From: Ascoidea tarda (nom. inval.)
Taxonomy: Eukaryota; Ascomycota; Saccharomycetes; Ascoideales; Ascoideaceae
Length of the DNA: 64,000 bases
Assembly: GCA_030560485.1 (NCBI GenBank)
Contig: JAKTTS010000003.1
Span: forward strand, 48,633-112,632
Direction: 5' to 3'
Part shown: positions 1-9,219 of the stretch, in pieces
Position numbering within the stretch: the stretch's first letter is position 1
Layout of the letters: the number at the start of each line of letters is the position of its first letter
Notes under the pieces: generated by a model
Databases searched by the model: none
What the model saw: only the letters and a program-made list of their open reading frames with translations
Told to the model about the DNA's origin: nothing
Program-made: the position numbers and the translations under genes

Positions 1-564
1 GCAGTCGATTCCCCAGATTACTACACTGCTCTAGTCGCTTCTTCGGTTTTCGGTTCATACCTCTACTCTGAACCCTTTTATCACAACTCAGGTGTCAAAT
101 TGGCCTCCATCTTAACCGAATACCACGTAGCTGACTCATACGACCACTTTTCCTTATCCTACAAAGATTCCGGTTTATGGGGTTTTGTCACTGAAACTTC
201 AAACATCTCAAACATCGACGATTTGATCCACTTTACTCTCAAAGAATGGAACAGATTGTCCATTTCTCTCACCGAAACTGAAGTCGAAAGAGCAAAGGCC
301 TATCTATCAACAAAACTATTCAACCAATTCAACTCTCCAAAGAACACTGCCTCAATCATTGGTAAGGATGTCGCTTCCGGTGGTAGAACTGCCACAACTG
401 CCCAGATTCAACACAACATCGACGCTGTATCTTTATCCAAAATCAAAAACTGGGCTCAAGATGCCTTGTATGATAAAGATATCGCCATCTCTGGTACTGG
501 TCAAATTGAAGCTTTGCTCGAGTACTCTCGTATTCGTGCTGATATGTCTATGATGCGTTGGTAA
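1..564 (+). CDS. COR1: Cytochrome bc1 complex core protein 1, C-terminal part (5' end outside window)
   Basis: The open frame runs from base 1 to a TAA at 562-564, giving the last 187 residues; the start lies upstream of the window. It is the C-terminal half of an M16-type (pitrilysin-like) core subunit of ubiquinol-cytochrome c reductase (complex III), on the matrix side of the inner mitochondrial membrane. The segment DSGLWGF followed by LKEWNRLS and the terminal IRADMSMMRW match my memory of yeast Cor1 better than the related MAS1 processing-peptidase beta subunit. The zinc-binding HxxEH region would lie in the missing N-terminal half, so loss of catalytic residues cannot be checked. QCR7, another complex III subunit, lies 3.3 kb away. 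The assignment to COR1 rather than MAS1 rests mainly on the C-terminal motif. Confidence 0.88.
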   Translation, partial: AVDSPDYYTALVASSVFGSYLYSEPFYHNSGVKLASILTEYHVADSYDHFSLSYKDSGLWGFVTETSNISNIDDLIHFTLKEWNRLSISLTETEVERAKAYLSTKLFNQFNSPKNTASIIGKDVASGGRTATTAQIQHNIDAVSLSKIKNWAQDALYDKDIAISGTGQIEALLEYSRIRADMSMMRW

Positions 565-964
565 GAAATCTCAATATCCAAATAACCAATCATTACCTAT
601 CTTTATATATATATACACACTTACTTACTTTTAATAAAAAAGAAACCCTATTCTCAGTTTCTTGTTGTTAAATATATATTTGCTTTGTACTTTCTTTTTT
701 ATTCGAAATCACCTAATAAAACAATATATCATGGAATTTATTACAAATTGAAATTGGAAAATAAAATTTAGATTTCTTTTATTTTTATTATTATCATTAC
801 TATTAATATTATTATCATAATTATTATCTTTTTTCGCTCTTTTGCTCTTTTGCTCTTTCTTAGAAACTATTTAGTTCTTATTACACATATATACAAGAAA
901 ATTAATGAGAATTAATAACCTAGAAATAAAAAAGATCAACCGTCTGATTGTCTTTTAATCAAAT
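565..964. other. Convergent 3' intergenic region
   Basis: COR1 and HSP10 end towards each other here. The sequence is very AT-rich, with TATATATATA at about 604-614, ATAATTATTATC-like stretches and a short CTCTTTTGCTCTTTTGCTC repeat near 836-856. This fits two overlapping 3' UTR/polyadenylation regions. I see no gene. Confidence 0.7.
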
Positions 965-1417
965 TCATTCTTTAGATACTTTGGCTAAAATTTCAGAATC
1001 TCTGAAAAGCAAAAACTCTTCTTCACCAACTTTAATACTTTGTCCACCAAATCCTGGAATCAAAACTTCTTCGCCTTTTTGAACAGAAGTTGGAATCAAA
1101 TCACCATTGTTATTAACATATCCTGGCCCAGTTGCAATAACCTTAGCTTGCATCAACTTTTCCTTTTCAGTTCCTGGTAAATAAATACCTGATGCTGTTC
1201 TAGCTTCTTGTTTCAACCTTTGCACTAAAACTCGGTCAAATAATGGTTTCAATGCAGAAACTGATTTCAAAAGTGTTGACTAATAAAAAAAAAAGATTCA
1301 ATCAAATCATTCAACAGTTAGTAAACAAGGAGCTTTATTTAATCATTTTAAACATTTTTTTTTTCTTTTTGTTTACTCTACTATTTTAAGCTTAAGTATA
1401 CAATTACAACATACCAT
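965..1417 (-). CDS. HSP10: Mitochondrial 10-kDa chaperonin (GroES-like), two exons
   Basis: Exon 2 (1279-965) encodes a complete GroES-fold protein: PLFDRVLVQR at the N-terminus, the mobile-loop region TASGIYLP, the KGEEVLIPGFGG segment and the terminal FRDSEILAKVSKE. The frame has no ATG at its 5' end. It is preceded by a polypyrimidine-ATTAG acceptor, a TACTAAC branch site, and upstream by ATG immediately followed by GTATGT. Splicing 1417-1415 (ATG alone) to 1279 gives MSTLLKSVSALKPLFD, 105 residues in all. From memory this closely matches S. cerevisiae Hsp10 (MSTLLKSA..., 106 residues). The protein caps the Hsp60 folding chamber in the mitochondrial matrix. The two-exon model is inferred from splice signals and conservation of the N-terminus. 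Confidence 0.93.
1280..1414 (-). other. Spliceosomal intron of HSP10 (135 nt)
   Basis: On the minus strand the intron begins with GTATGT (1414-1409), directly after the ATG. It carries a perfect TACTAAC branch sequence (1323-1317) and ends in a T-run plus ATTAG (acceptor G at 1280). Branch-to-acceptor distance is about 37 nt. All three signals match the yeast consensus. Confidence 0.92.
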
Positions 1418-1864
1418 TTTTGTGATTTGGAAAGATGAATAAAACAAAGAAATGAGAAATGTAAATAGTACGTCAAAAGATAGTGGCACTCAAGTTTGAA
1501 GAGTCTGGAGAAGGATTTGAAAACAGTTTATATGAAAAATTTCACTCTCAACTTTCCATCTGCTTTTCCTCTGCTTTTACTCAGCTTTTACTCAGCTTTT
1601 ATTCAGCGGTTTTGCAAGAGCCAATGGAAACTTCTAGAACTTCCGCCGGATCTGGTGGGTGGTTTTCCGAATGCGGAGGCACGGTTGTATCTTGGATATT
1701 ATTTGCGGAAGTAAAGTTATACTCAACGGAAATCAGCGGATCGTAAATGAGATTTCTTTAAACATATATATATATAAATGTATGGCAATCATAAAAAAAA
1801 ATATAGCAATTAATCCAGCTCATTGGGAAATAAAACAAGTAGAAAGAAAAACAAAAAAAAATAT
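1418..1864. other. Intergenic region: HSP10 promoter and 3' side of the AIF-like gene
   Basis: This holds the HSP10 upstream region (minus strand) and the 3' flank of the oxidoreductase gene. About 1560-1730 is locally richer in G+C and carries repeated CTTTTACTCAGCTTTTA-like units near 1571-1601. Overlapping short open frames here lack ATG starts or family resemblance, so I do not call a gene. Confidence 0.6.
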
Positions 1865-3133
1865 TTATAATCGTGAATCTAGACTGAGATCTAATTTTTT
1901 TGAAATTAATTTATTGCAGTAATCACTATACTTCATCAAAGCCCTTGGTGCATTGAATAAAATCTCGCCTTCACCAGTACAAGTAATAACACTTTTATTA
2001 CCAAAAGTAACCGACATATGAGCTCCAGGTAGGTTTATAAAACTTTTTGGCAAGTTTGGAGCATTGAATTCAGAAAAGATGACATTTGAGATGTTATCAC
2101 CAGAAATTCCTCCACAATGCATTGCACCTCCAGCACTTTTAACAAAATTTAAATCTGTGATATCACCAGCTGCAAAGATCTTATCTTCAAAGCCCTTAAT
2201 AGAGCAGTCATTGTTGATTTTAACTTGATCAAACTGGTTCAATGAGCTTAAAAATGGCGAGTTTTCAAATTTAAGATAATCAATATTATTTTTATGAGAA
2301 TTGCACCAATAAACTAAATCAGCTTTTATTTCTTTATGCTCTGAATTATTAGTGATCAATGTTATTAAAACGTCATTTTTATTATTGCTATTTTTGATTT
2401 CATCCAATACTCTTGTATTCAAAAGAGTATTTTCTTTTCCAATAACATTTTGCAAGATCTCAGTCGATTTTTCAGCAAATTCTTTAGGCAATTTAGGCTC
2501 TTTTAAAATAGTTGCATGTGGATGGATTAGTTTAACCAATTTATCTGGATAGTGTTGTTTTATCTCCCCTGCTACTTCGACGCCCAATGCACCACCACCG
2601 ATTACAACCACTGAATTAGCAGATTTGATTTTTTCAAGAGATTGTCCCATCTCATCGACAAACTGCAGCCTAGTCAAGCCCTTGGGATCCAATGGCCAGT
2701 TTCTCGTCCTGCCAGTTGATACCGAACAATAGTCGAAATTTAAAACCCGATTGGAACTCGTTACAGCATGATCGGAATACAATCGATGGCAGCGATCCTT
2801 TATGTGATTGATGTTAATAATAATACTGTCTGTTATGTTTAGAGTATCATTAATTGGTAAGTTTAAGGTTTTTTGATTATACTCAAAATAAGACTCATTA
2901 GCATGCTTTGGATCAAGTAAAGCTAGTGGAATACCCAAAATATTGATAAACCCATTTCTTGGTTCTAAAACGGTGATATCTAGATTCAATTTGAGAATAT
3001 TTTTATTTGACAAGGCACTTGAATAAGCTGTTTGGTTTTTGGTAATGTTATTGATAATCGATTTAAGTGCTGAAAGACCGCCAAAAGCACCGCCAACGAT
3101 CAAGATATTTTTTGAAACTATACTAGTTGTCAT
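1865..3133 (-). CDS. AIF/AMID-like FAD-dependent oxidoreductase, copy 1
   Basis: A 422-residue pyridine-nucleotide-disulphide oxidoreductase of the AMID/AIFM2 (FSP1-like) type, which transfers electrons from NAD(P)H through FAD to quinone-like acceptors. Visible motifs: the N-terminal FAD dinucleotide-binding turn NILIVGGAFGG (residues 9-19), with Ala at the third Gly of GxGxxG; the second, NAD(P)H-binding turn VVVIGGGALGVEVAGE (about residues 175-190); and the C-terminal FAD motif FAAGDITD. There is no clear N-terminal presequence or C-terminal membrane segment. S. cerevisiae has an AIF1 gene in the wider family, but one-to-one orthology is not shown. A paralogue lies at 30704-31930 in the opposite orientation and shares an 89-bp identical tract. 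ATG at 3133-3131 is the first in frame. Confidence 0.82.
   Translation of the reverse strand: MTTSIVSKNILIVGGAFGGLSALKSIINNITKNQTAYSSALSNKNILKLNLDITVLEPRNGFINILGIPLALLDPKHANESYFEYNQKTLNLPINDTLNITDSIIININHIKDRCHRLYSDHAVTSSNRVLNFDYCSVSTGRTRNWPLDPKGLTRLQFVDEMGQSLEKIKSANSVVVIGGGALGVEVAGEIKQHYPDKLVKLIHPHATILKEPKLPKEFAEKSTEILQNVIGKENTLLNTRVLDEIKNSNNKNDVLITLITNNSEHKEIKADLVYWCNSHKNNIDYLKFENSPFLSSLNQFDQVKINNDCSIKGFEDKIFAAGDITDLNFVKSAGGAMHCGGISGDNISNVIFSEFNAPNLPKSFINLPGAHMSVTFGNKSVITCTGEGEILFNAPRALMKYSDYCNKLISKKLDLSLDSRL
2511..2599 (-). repeat. 89-bp tract identical to 31232-31320 (inverted)
   Basis: The reverse complement of 2511-2599 is identical at every base to 31232-31320 in the second AIF-like gene, by direct comparison. 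It covers the NAD(P)H-binding segment from GGGALGVEV to the HPHAT region. Just outside it the two genes differ even at synonymous positions. Confidence 0.95.
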
Positions 3134-3867
3134 TTTTTCAGAGTATTAAGCTGAACAGTAAATATAAAAGCAATGATATTTATTTAACCTGGAAAAGAGT
3201 GAGATTACAGGCCTGAAATTTTCATGAATAAACCCATGGCAATTTATATTCAAAACTAAAGTCATTATAATATAGGATAATTATACATGGAAAATGAATA
3301 TAATTGAGGTTAGGGGTGGAATTAAACCTATTTAAGCCAGCGAGAGGAGGAATAAGTCTATTGTTGGAGTTAAGCAGAACAACTTGATTCTGACAGCATT
3401 ATTAAGGAAAGAGTGACAATTTGTAATGTAAAGATTCATTTACAATTGTTAGCTGATTGTGAAATACAGAAAAATTTCTACACATCAAATCCACGGCAGT
3501 TTCTTAAAACGGCCCACAAACCGCTGCCTAATGTTTTACAGCCGGAAGTAACCCCAAACAGAACTATCTCCGTCAATCGAAAAAAAAGAATCGGTGCGGA
3601 GATAATCCGTATTGGGAAAGCGCCATTACGATAATTGTCCTTTACTAATTTGCCTTGATTTGCCTTACTATTTTACTTTACTAATCTACTTTATTACTGT
3701 TTACTTTATTACTGTATACTTCATTACTGTTTAATGTACTTTCATTCGACTACTGTTATTGTCTGAGCACTGCTTGAGAAAAGCGTAATATTAGTTATAT
3801 CCATAAAGTAGTGAAAAGTAGTGACAAGTATTATATATGTAGAATATGAATTGAGGTTCTATCTGGT
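3134..3867. other. Intergenic region with 15-bp minisatellite
   Basis: This holds the promoter of the AIF-like gene (minus strand) and the 3' flank of QCR7. A 73-codon frame at 3413-3634 begins with GTG and resembles nothing I know, so it is not called. Three 15-bp units lie at 3688-3732. Confidence 0.6.
3688..3732. repeat. 3 x 15-bp tandem repeat
   Basis: Units ACTTTATTACTGTTT (3688-3702), ACTTTATTACTGTAT (3703-3717) and ACTTCATTACTGTTT (3718-3732), 136 bp beyond the QCR7 stop. Confidence 0.9.
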
Positions 3868-4260
3868 TTATTTGGCAGCTTTGGGAGTGACGACAATGTT
3901 GTCCAACAATTCTCTTTCTGCAGCTTCAGCTTCAGCTTCTAAAATATATGGAGTTAAGTAAGGAATATCATCCTCTGCCTTTAATTGCTTGCTAGCTGGC
4001 AATAGATGATGTGTGAAAGAACATTGATGAGCAGTTAACATTCTGAAATTTCTAGCATAACTCTCTGATGGTGGTAATCTTCTAATTGCAGTTTGCATGA
4101 CATCTGATTCTTCAGCAATTAAATCATCAAATCTAAGACCCATTTGACGGTATCCTGCGTATTCACAGAATATTTTGCCTAGTGGAACAAAAGCTTTGGC
4201 TAAAACTGGAGTCTTTAATATAAAATCAGCAACTTTTACAACAGATGTTAAAGTGGCCAT
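3868..4260 (-). CDS. QCR7: Cytochrome bc1 complex subunit 7 (14-kDa, ubiquinone-binding protein family)
   Basis: A 130-residue protein, close to the usual 122-127 residues. Family signatures in order: AGYRQMGLRFDDLIAEE (about residues 35-51), MQTAIRRLP, ESYARNFRM, HQCSFTHHLLP and the near-terminal DDIPYLTPYILEAEAEA. From memory these align well with yeast Qcr7 (GYKKLGLKFDDLIAEE, ALRRLP, ESYARA, THHLLP, VPYLLPYILEAEAA). It is a peripheral matrix-side subunit of complex III that contacts cytochrome b. ATG at 4260-4258 is the only sensible start. Two CCAAT boxes and a CACGTG lie upstream, as expected for a respiratory gene. Confidence 0.96.
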   Translation of the reverse strand: MATLTSVVKVADFILKTPVLAKAFVPLGKIFCEYAGYRQMGLRFDDLIAEESDVMQTAIRRLPPSESYARNFRMLTAHQCSFTHHLLPASKQLKAEDDIPYLTPYILEAEAEAAERELLDNIVVTPKAAK

Positions 4261-4425
4261 TTTGAAAAAAAAAAGTATTATTTTGAAAGTATGAGACTGT
4301 GGTTGAAATAAATTATCAAAAATATTGATTATAGATGAATATATGAATTCAAAATCTGATATACTTTCAGCTCTTCTCTGTAACTGTTTCTACTGTTCTC
4401 TAATATTCTGCAAGAAATCGACTGT

Positions 4426-4451
4426 ATTGGTTTTTCAGCTGGTTTGATTGG
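4426..4451 (-). promoter_or_regulatory. Pair of CCAAT boxes upstream of QCR7
   Basis: ATTGG at 4426-4430 and 4447-4451 reads as CCAAT on the coding strand, about 166 and 187 bp before the QCR7 ATG. CCAAT is the core bound by the Hap2/3/4/5 activator of respiratory genes in yeasts. A CACGTG follows at 4550-4555. Binding is inferred. Confidence 0.45.
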
Positions 4452-4611
4452 CTTGAATAATGCATAAAAGCGGGTAAGTCCATTTTAACTTTTTATACAT
4501 GTTTGGTTATAATAGCGTAAGCATTTCTAAGACTCTTAGTAATTTGAAACACGTGAGTTAGTGCTTATGTAATCCTTGCTTTGCTGCTTATAAACTGATT
4601 CACCATTTCCG

Positions 4612-4905
4612 CTATCTACTGAATTCAAATAATTCATTGAACTTGATGACGGAAGAAAATAAATGTGTATAACTATAACCACTCAAAATTGAATATAAGT
4701 TGGATAAACCATTATAATTGAAGTATTCGTATTCATCTTTAATACCTTTGGCCGAATTTTCATAAATATCTAAAACTGTTTCGGATTGAGTTTCAAGGTA
4801 CTTGGAGTCTTTGGAATCCAGTATGGTGTTTTGAGTTTCAATAATACCATCCTGGATTTTTGAAAATGCAGATTCAGATCCAAATTGATTTTCAGTTGCA
4901 GCCAT
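4612..4905 (-). CDS. Small hypothetical protein, 97 residues (doubtful)
   Basis: ATG at 4905-4903 opens a 97-residue frame. The first half is hydrophilic, rich in Glu, Asp, Ser and Thr, and looks protein-like (AATENQFGSESAFSKIQDG); the second half is Tyr/Ser-rich. I recognise no domain. It lies just downstream of a decayed LRR gene on the same strand, so it could be an exon or tail remnant of that gene instead. A second frame overlaps it at 4770-5024. Confidence 0.3.
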   Translation of the reverse strand: MAATENQFGSESAFSKIQDGIIETQNTILDSKDSKYLETQSETVLDIYENSAKGIKDEYEYFNYNGLSNLYSILSGYSYTHLFSSVIKFNELFEFSR

Positions 4906-4989
4906 GAATGGACAAAGCTTGCTATATGTGAAATTATTTGTTTTGAGTTTGAGTTAGATACAACGAAACGAATTAGAATTCTCTTTGAG

Positions 4990-5700
4990 GTTATAGTCTG
5001 TTGAATTAAGTTCCGATATATCAAATAAATGTTGTGTTTTGATGGGTTTGATTGTCATTTTTTTGATATCGACTTTTAACTCGGTTAGAGATTTCTATCC
5101 AATTATATGAACAGTCTGAAATTTCTAAATTCAATAATTCGTTTAAACTTTTAGTACATCTGCTCCAAATAAGGCATTTTCAATTTTTTCAATTTATTTA
5201 TATTAATTTCATTATATTAATTTCATTAATCATGTTGTCTTTTAAATTTAAACTAAACAGCTTTTTTGGAAGCAAACAATCATTGATATTTTTAAAACGA
5301 TTTGAAGAAAGATCCAAATGCTTAATTGTTTTAGAAAGGTTTATATTTTTTAAACTGGAAAAACGATTTCCTGTTCATTTGAGTCTTGTTAAGTTTAATT
5401 GATTTCTACCTTCATAGTTCATTTTCAATAAACCTGTTTCATTTAATTCCAATATTGCGTCAATTCTATCAATTCAACTGCAATGTATATGTTTTTTACA
5501 AATCGAAAGATCGTAATTATATTTCTATCCAATTTTATTATATGTGTGAGAGCGAAATATCCAAATATACATCATGGCTATTTAACCACAGAACTGAAAA
5601 CATCTTCTTATTTGAGCATACTGATACTTGCATTGACATGCATCAGATTAAACCAATAAACAACACTCTTTATCCTCATTTCTTCTCTGATAGCAACTTT
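4990..5700 (-). pseudogene. Decayed leucine-rich-repeat gene, copy A
   Basis: Minus-strand translation gives a readable LRR stretch from about 5372 to 5198: SLKNINLSKTIKHLDLSSNR, then LLPKKLFSLNLKDNMINEIN, with the LxxLxLSxNxF/I pattern. Stops and frame changes interrupt it on both sides. A perfect 14-bp tandem duplication (TATTAATTTCATTA at 5201-5214 and 5215-5228) breaks the frame; with one unit ignored, the reading continues into NKLKKLKMPYLEQMY. Further upstream on this strand, YWFNLMHVNA (about 5660-5630) matches YWFDLMHVNA in the second decayed copy at 44.9 kb. The 31-nt block 5630-5660 shares 28 bases with the reverse complement of 44903-44933. Outer limits are approximate, and no intact parent gene is in the window. 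Confidence 0.6.
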
Positions 5701-5884
5701 GCGTATTTTAATGAACATAACTGTTTTAAAAAATCTTCTACAGGACTGGCAATGCTAATTTATTATATGTAATGTATATTATATATGTACTACTATAACA
5801 AATCAAAAAACAAATAATCGCGATCTTTGTAAACTTCGTAAACATGTAACTGAAAACTTGAAGAATATCAAGTCTGATTGACTA

Positions 5885-8614
5885 TTAAACAATGTCGCCA
5901 ATGATTTTACTGGCTTCCCTATATGTTTGCAACAATTTGACGCATTTTTCTCTTTCTTGAGCAAGATTTTCATCTTCGTGAAGTAGCTCGTCGAATAAAT
6001 TTTCTTTATACAACTTGCTGACTAACCTATTTTGAACACCTTCTTTGCAATAATTAACCAATAAACACATAATTGCCTTGGGAACTTGGTCTTCAATCAT
6101 TTGTCTAACTATATTAAAATATGATATAATTAGCCTTCTGATCAATTCGCATTCTAACTGTTCTCTGTCAGTTATATCCGAAATGCTAGTTTGATCACTG
6201 GTACTTTTCAATTTCAAATCATCCAATGCCTGAGGTAACAATTCTCCATTATTTATCAGAATTAAGCCATCTCTAGAATTATATTGCATAAGATTTGAGG
6301 ATATGGATTTATTACTTGAATTTCCATAACTACTAACATATCCACTGTTGAAACTAACATTTTCATTATTGGAATTTCCATAATTAATACTAGAATTTCT
6401 TCTGCCACCTCTATTGCTATTACCATTATTATTGATGATATCTTTATCGCTTTTGCCTCCAAAAAAGTAATTTAAAAATGAATCCTTTGAATCGTTTCTA
6501 GAATTGTCTTCATTGAAACTGTCAAATGAATCTCCGCTTGCAATTCTGCTATGTCCTTTTCTTAATTTATTATCCTTTATATTCATTATTTTTTTGCCGG
6601 GATTATTCACATTTCCATTAACTAATCCATTATTATTCCCGCTTCCATTATTGTTGGGTCCATTGTTGGATAAGTTATTAGAATTATGGTTGGAAGAATT
6701 TGCATTTTTATTGATGCTACTATTATTGATATTATTATCATTTTTCAAGTTTCCGTTAATTTCTTTGCCATTATTTGGGTCACTATTTTTATCATTTTCA
6801 TTACTGACATCATGATTATCAATTGATTTTCTAGGCTTTCCTCCATCTTTTTCATTTCTTTTTCTATATTGTTCTTTAAGTTTCCTTTCTTCAACAACTT
6901 CTGTCATTGCTGCTGCTGCACCAATAAAATTTGGGTGATTAGTATTGATATATGCTCTATGAATATTAATTAAGCTTTCAACATAAGAGGCAGTTGGGCC
7001 TAGTCTCTCTCTCAATAGATCTGAAACGACTTCAATTAATTTTGTTTGAAATTTTGGATATCTTGCCAATTCTGGGATATTTGAGCCACAACTATGAACA
7101 ATTTTCATTAATTCCTCATAAACAAGTTCAACACATTTATGGGATGGAGATTCTAATAGTTTAATTTGAGGTTTAACTAACAAATCAAATGCCAATTCTG
7201 GTACAAAGAGCGATGGTCTTGGACCTGTTGAATTTCTTATAGCAATTCTAATATCAACTGTTGATAAGTTTGCAGTGGGATTGATTGCTTTTAATACTTT
7301 TCCAAATACATTGTTGTATATATAGTAAATTCTGGCACCACCACATAGTTCTTTTGTTGAAATGTCAAAAGTATTATTACCATCAATCGAAGAAATAAAG
7401 CTTGTTGCGAATTTTGTCATCAAGGACAAGATTAAATTTTCTCTATTTTCCTTTGAATATAGGTTTGAATCACCATAGCTTAGTAGTTCTTGTTCAGTTT
7501 GGCCCATGAGAGTATTCAATTTGGCTTTTATGTCAGGTAATCTTTCTCTAATGTGGTTCATTAATATATGGTTAAGAGTCTTTGATAAAAATTTAGTTCC
7601 ACATTTATTGTGAATATTTTTGTAAACAGGATGGGATAAGAAAAAATCATCTTCATCTCTTAGGGAGTCTTCTAGGGATTTATTTTGCATAATATCCTGT
7701 TGGGATCTATTGACCACACCAATAAACCCTAGCTTCAATGGGTAAACTCTACCAGATAAGATGTCTAAAGCGTTTGTACCATGATCCATTAGATCTAGTT
7801 TTGATAATACACCGATAGTTCTCTTTCCCAGAGGATCGACTTGTCTTGCTAATTTCAAGGCCTCAGAATTGACCAAATCGACATTGGCTGGAGACACAGC
7901 CAAAATAATCGAGTTTGGTTTTGATATGTATTCCAAAATCAAGTTTCTAATTTGTTTTTCAATATCAGTTGGCTGGTCGCCAATAGGGACTTTTGTTATT
8001 CCAGGTAAATCAACTAAAGTTAAATTCAAAACATTTGGAGAATAGATCTTTAGATTGATTGGAATTCTGTTAATGCCTTTATTTTTACCAGCAATTCTAG
8101 ATGTTTCATTTTCAATTTCTAGTTTAATATCCTCAAAGTTATAAAATCTTTTACCAGGCAAATGTAAAAACTCGCCCCACTCATTTGGTAGAGTGAATTT
8201 GTTTACTAACGATTGATTGTTGTTGTTATTGCTGGTGTTTTGATTATTGTTGAGAGTTTGATTGCTGGCATATTGTCTTAGATGTTGATCCAAAGTCATG
8301 TTGTTGACAGTGTTTGGATTGTTTATAGAAGCTAAAGAGTTTTTGGAGACATCTCCAGTATTTTTGAAAATTAATGGAGAATCTTCGGAAATGTTAACTA
8401 GTTGTAGGATCAAAGGTCTTCTGGTAACGATTCCTGTGCCTCTTGGTAGGAAATCTTTACCCACAACGTTTTCTAAAACCGAAGATTTACCAGAGGATTG
8501 AGAGCCAATGACAGAAATCTGGGGCAAGTCTAAGGAGTCGTTGCCTATGGTGTTATAAACTAGATCTTGCAATTTGTTTATAACATCTAGTATCCTTGAA
8601 TCGAAGCCAGACAT
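5885..8614 (-). CDS. DNM1: Dynamin-related GTPase of mitochondrial/peroxisomal fission
   Basis: A 909-residue dynamin-family GTPase. G1 P-loop GSQSSGKS (residues 37-44), the RGTGIVTRRPL switch region, G3 DLPGITKVP, and G4 as SKLD where S. cerevisiae Dnm1 has TKLD. The middle domain contains ELCGGARIYYIYNNVFG and GPRPSLFVPELAFDLL, both diagnostic of Dnm1 rather than Vps1. The C-terminal GED (about residues 830-905) has EREQLECELIRRLI-like sequence and QVPKAIMCLLVNYCKEGVQN. It is about 150 residues longer than the 757-residue S. cerevisiae protein. The excess is an Asn/Ser-rich insert between middle domain and GED (about residues 600-800), plus a smaller Asn-rich loop near residue 110-140. It would form membrane-constricting helices on mitochondria and peroxisomes. 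ATG at 8614 begins a conventional N-terminus. Confidence 0.96.
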   Translation of the reverse strand: MSGFDSRILDVINKLQDLVYNTIGNDSLDLPQISVIGSQSSGKSSVLENVVGKDFLPRGTGIVTRRPLILQLVNISEDSPLIFKNTGDVSKNSLASINNPNTVNNMTLDQHLRQYASNQTLNNNQNTSNNNNNQSLVNKFTLPNEWGEFLHLPGKRFYNFEDIKLEIENETSRIAGKNKGINRIPINLKIYSPNVLNLTLVDLPGITKVPIGDQPTDIEKQIRNLILEYISKPNSIILAVSPANVDLVNSEALKLARQVDPLGKRTIGVLSKLDLMDHGTNALDILSGRVYPLKLGFIGVVNRSQQDIMQNKSLEDSLRDEDDFFLSHPVYKNIHNKCGTKFLSKTLNHILMNHIRERLPDIKAKLNTLMGQTEQELLSYGDSNLYSKENRENLILSLMTKFATSFISSIDGNNTFDISTKELCGGARIYYIYNNVFGKVLKAINPTANLSTVDIRIAIRNSTGPRPSLFVPELAFDLLVKPQIKLLESPSHKCVELVYEELMKIVHSCGSNIPELARYPKFQTKLIEVVSDLLRERLGPTASYVESLINIHRAYINTNHPNFIGAAAAMTEVVEERKLKEQYRKRNEKDGGKPRKSIDNHDVSNENDKNSDPNNGKEINGNLKNDNNINNSSINKNANSSNHNSNNLSNNGPNNNGSGNNNGLVNGNVNNPGKKIMNIKDNKLRKGHSRIASGDSFDSFNEDNSRNDSKDSFLNYFFGGKSDKDIINNNGNSNRGGRRNSSINYGNSNNENVSFNSGYVSSYGNSSNKSISSNLMQYNSRDGLILINNGELLPQALDDLKLKSTSDQTSISDITDREQLECELIRRLIISYFNIVRQMIEDQVPKAIMCLLVNYCKEGVQNRLVSKLYKENLFDELLHEDENLAQEREKCVKLLQTYREASKIIGDIV

Positions 8615-9219
8615 TGTTTAACACGAGAATAACTGCAACTAGATGGAAATGCTGGAAGAGCGTATAAATGAACAAAGTTGGTTCAGATTGATCTGATCTG
8701 ATCTAGCTTGAGACCAAAAGACAAGTTCTGGTGTTTACTGTTGATGCTCCTTTAGAGAATAAGCTGGCAGAGGCAAAGAGAGTTATGGAACACACCAAAC
8801 ACGAAACAGAAGAGGCAGCAAATGACAGGCAGCAGAAGTAGCAAAACACAGCAAACAGAGAAGAGACAAGAAAGCAGCAGAACCAGCAACGTCGTCACAG
8901 CAAAGCAGTTGGTTTCTGAGGAGTTGGTTTTGTTTCTGGTTTGCGAAAACCGCAAATTTTGCTCGGTGACCGCGCCATGGGAGTGGGTTTGAGCTGTTTT
9001 TGCTGCTTGTGCTGCTTTGTCGCCTCCGGGCCTACGGTTGGTGGTTGCAAACAGAAGAAACATTATATTGAGCAGTACAGAGACAAGCTAGAGACTGGAT
9101 TTACACACAGGAGAAAGGCACAGCTTTCACTACTTTTGTTTCATGTCGTATTTTGTGTTTTATATTTTGTATTTTTTTTCGGGTTTTGTGGTGTTTTGGG
9201 GTCTAGTGCGCACAAACAC
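8615..9219. other. Intergenic region: DNM1 promoter and CNE1 3' flank
   Basis: GATCT-rich tandem (TGATCTGATCTGATCT, about 8690-8705) lies upstream of DNM1. About 8750-9060 is richer in G+C and purines than the surroundings and has overlapping frames on both strands without recognisable content. No gene is called. Confidence 0.55.

Noticed and set aside
1483-1922. Overlapping short frames (72-87 codons) between HSP10 and the AIF-like gene
   Set aside because: Mutually overlapping, without family resemblance, and located in promoter and 3' flanks.
3413-3634. 73-codon frame upstream of the AIF-like gene
   Set aside because: Starts with GTG and shows no domain or composition typical of a yeast protein.
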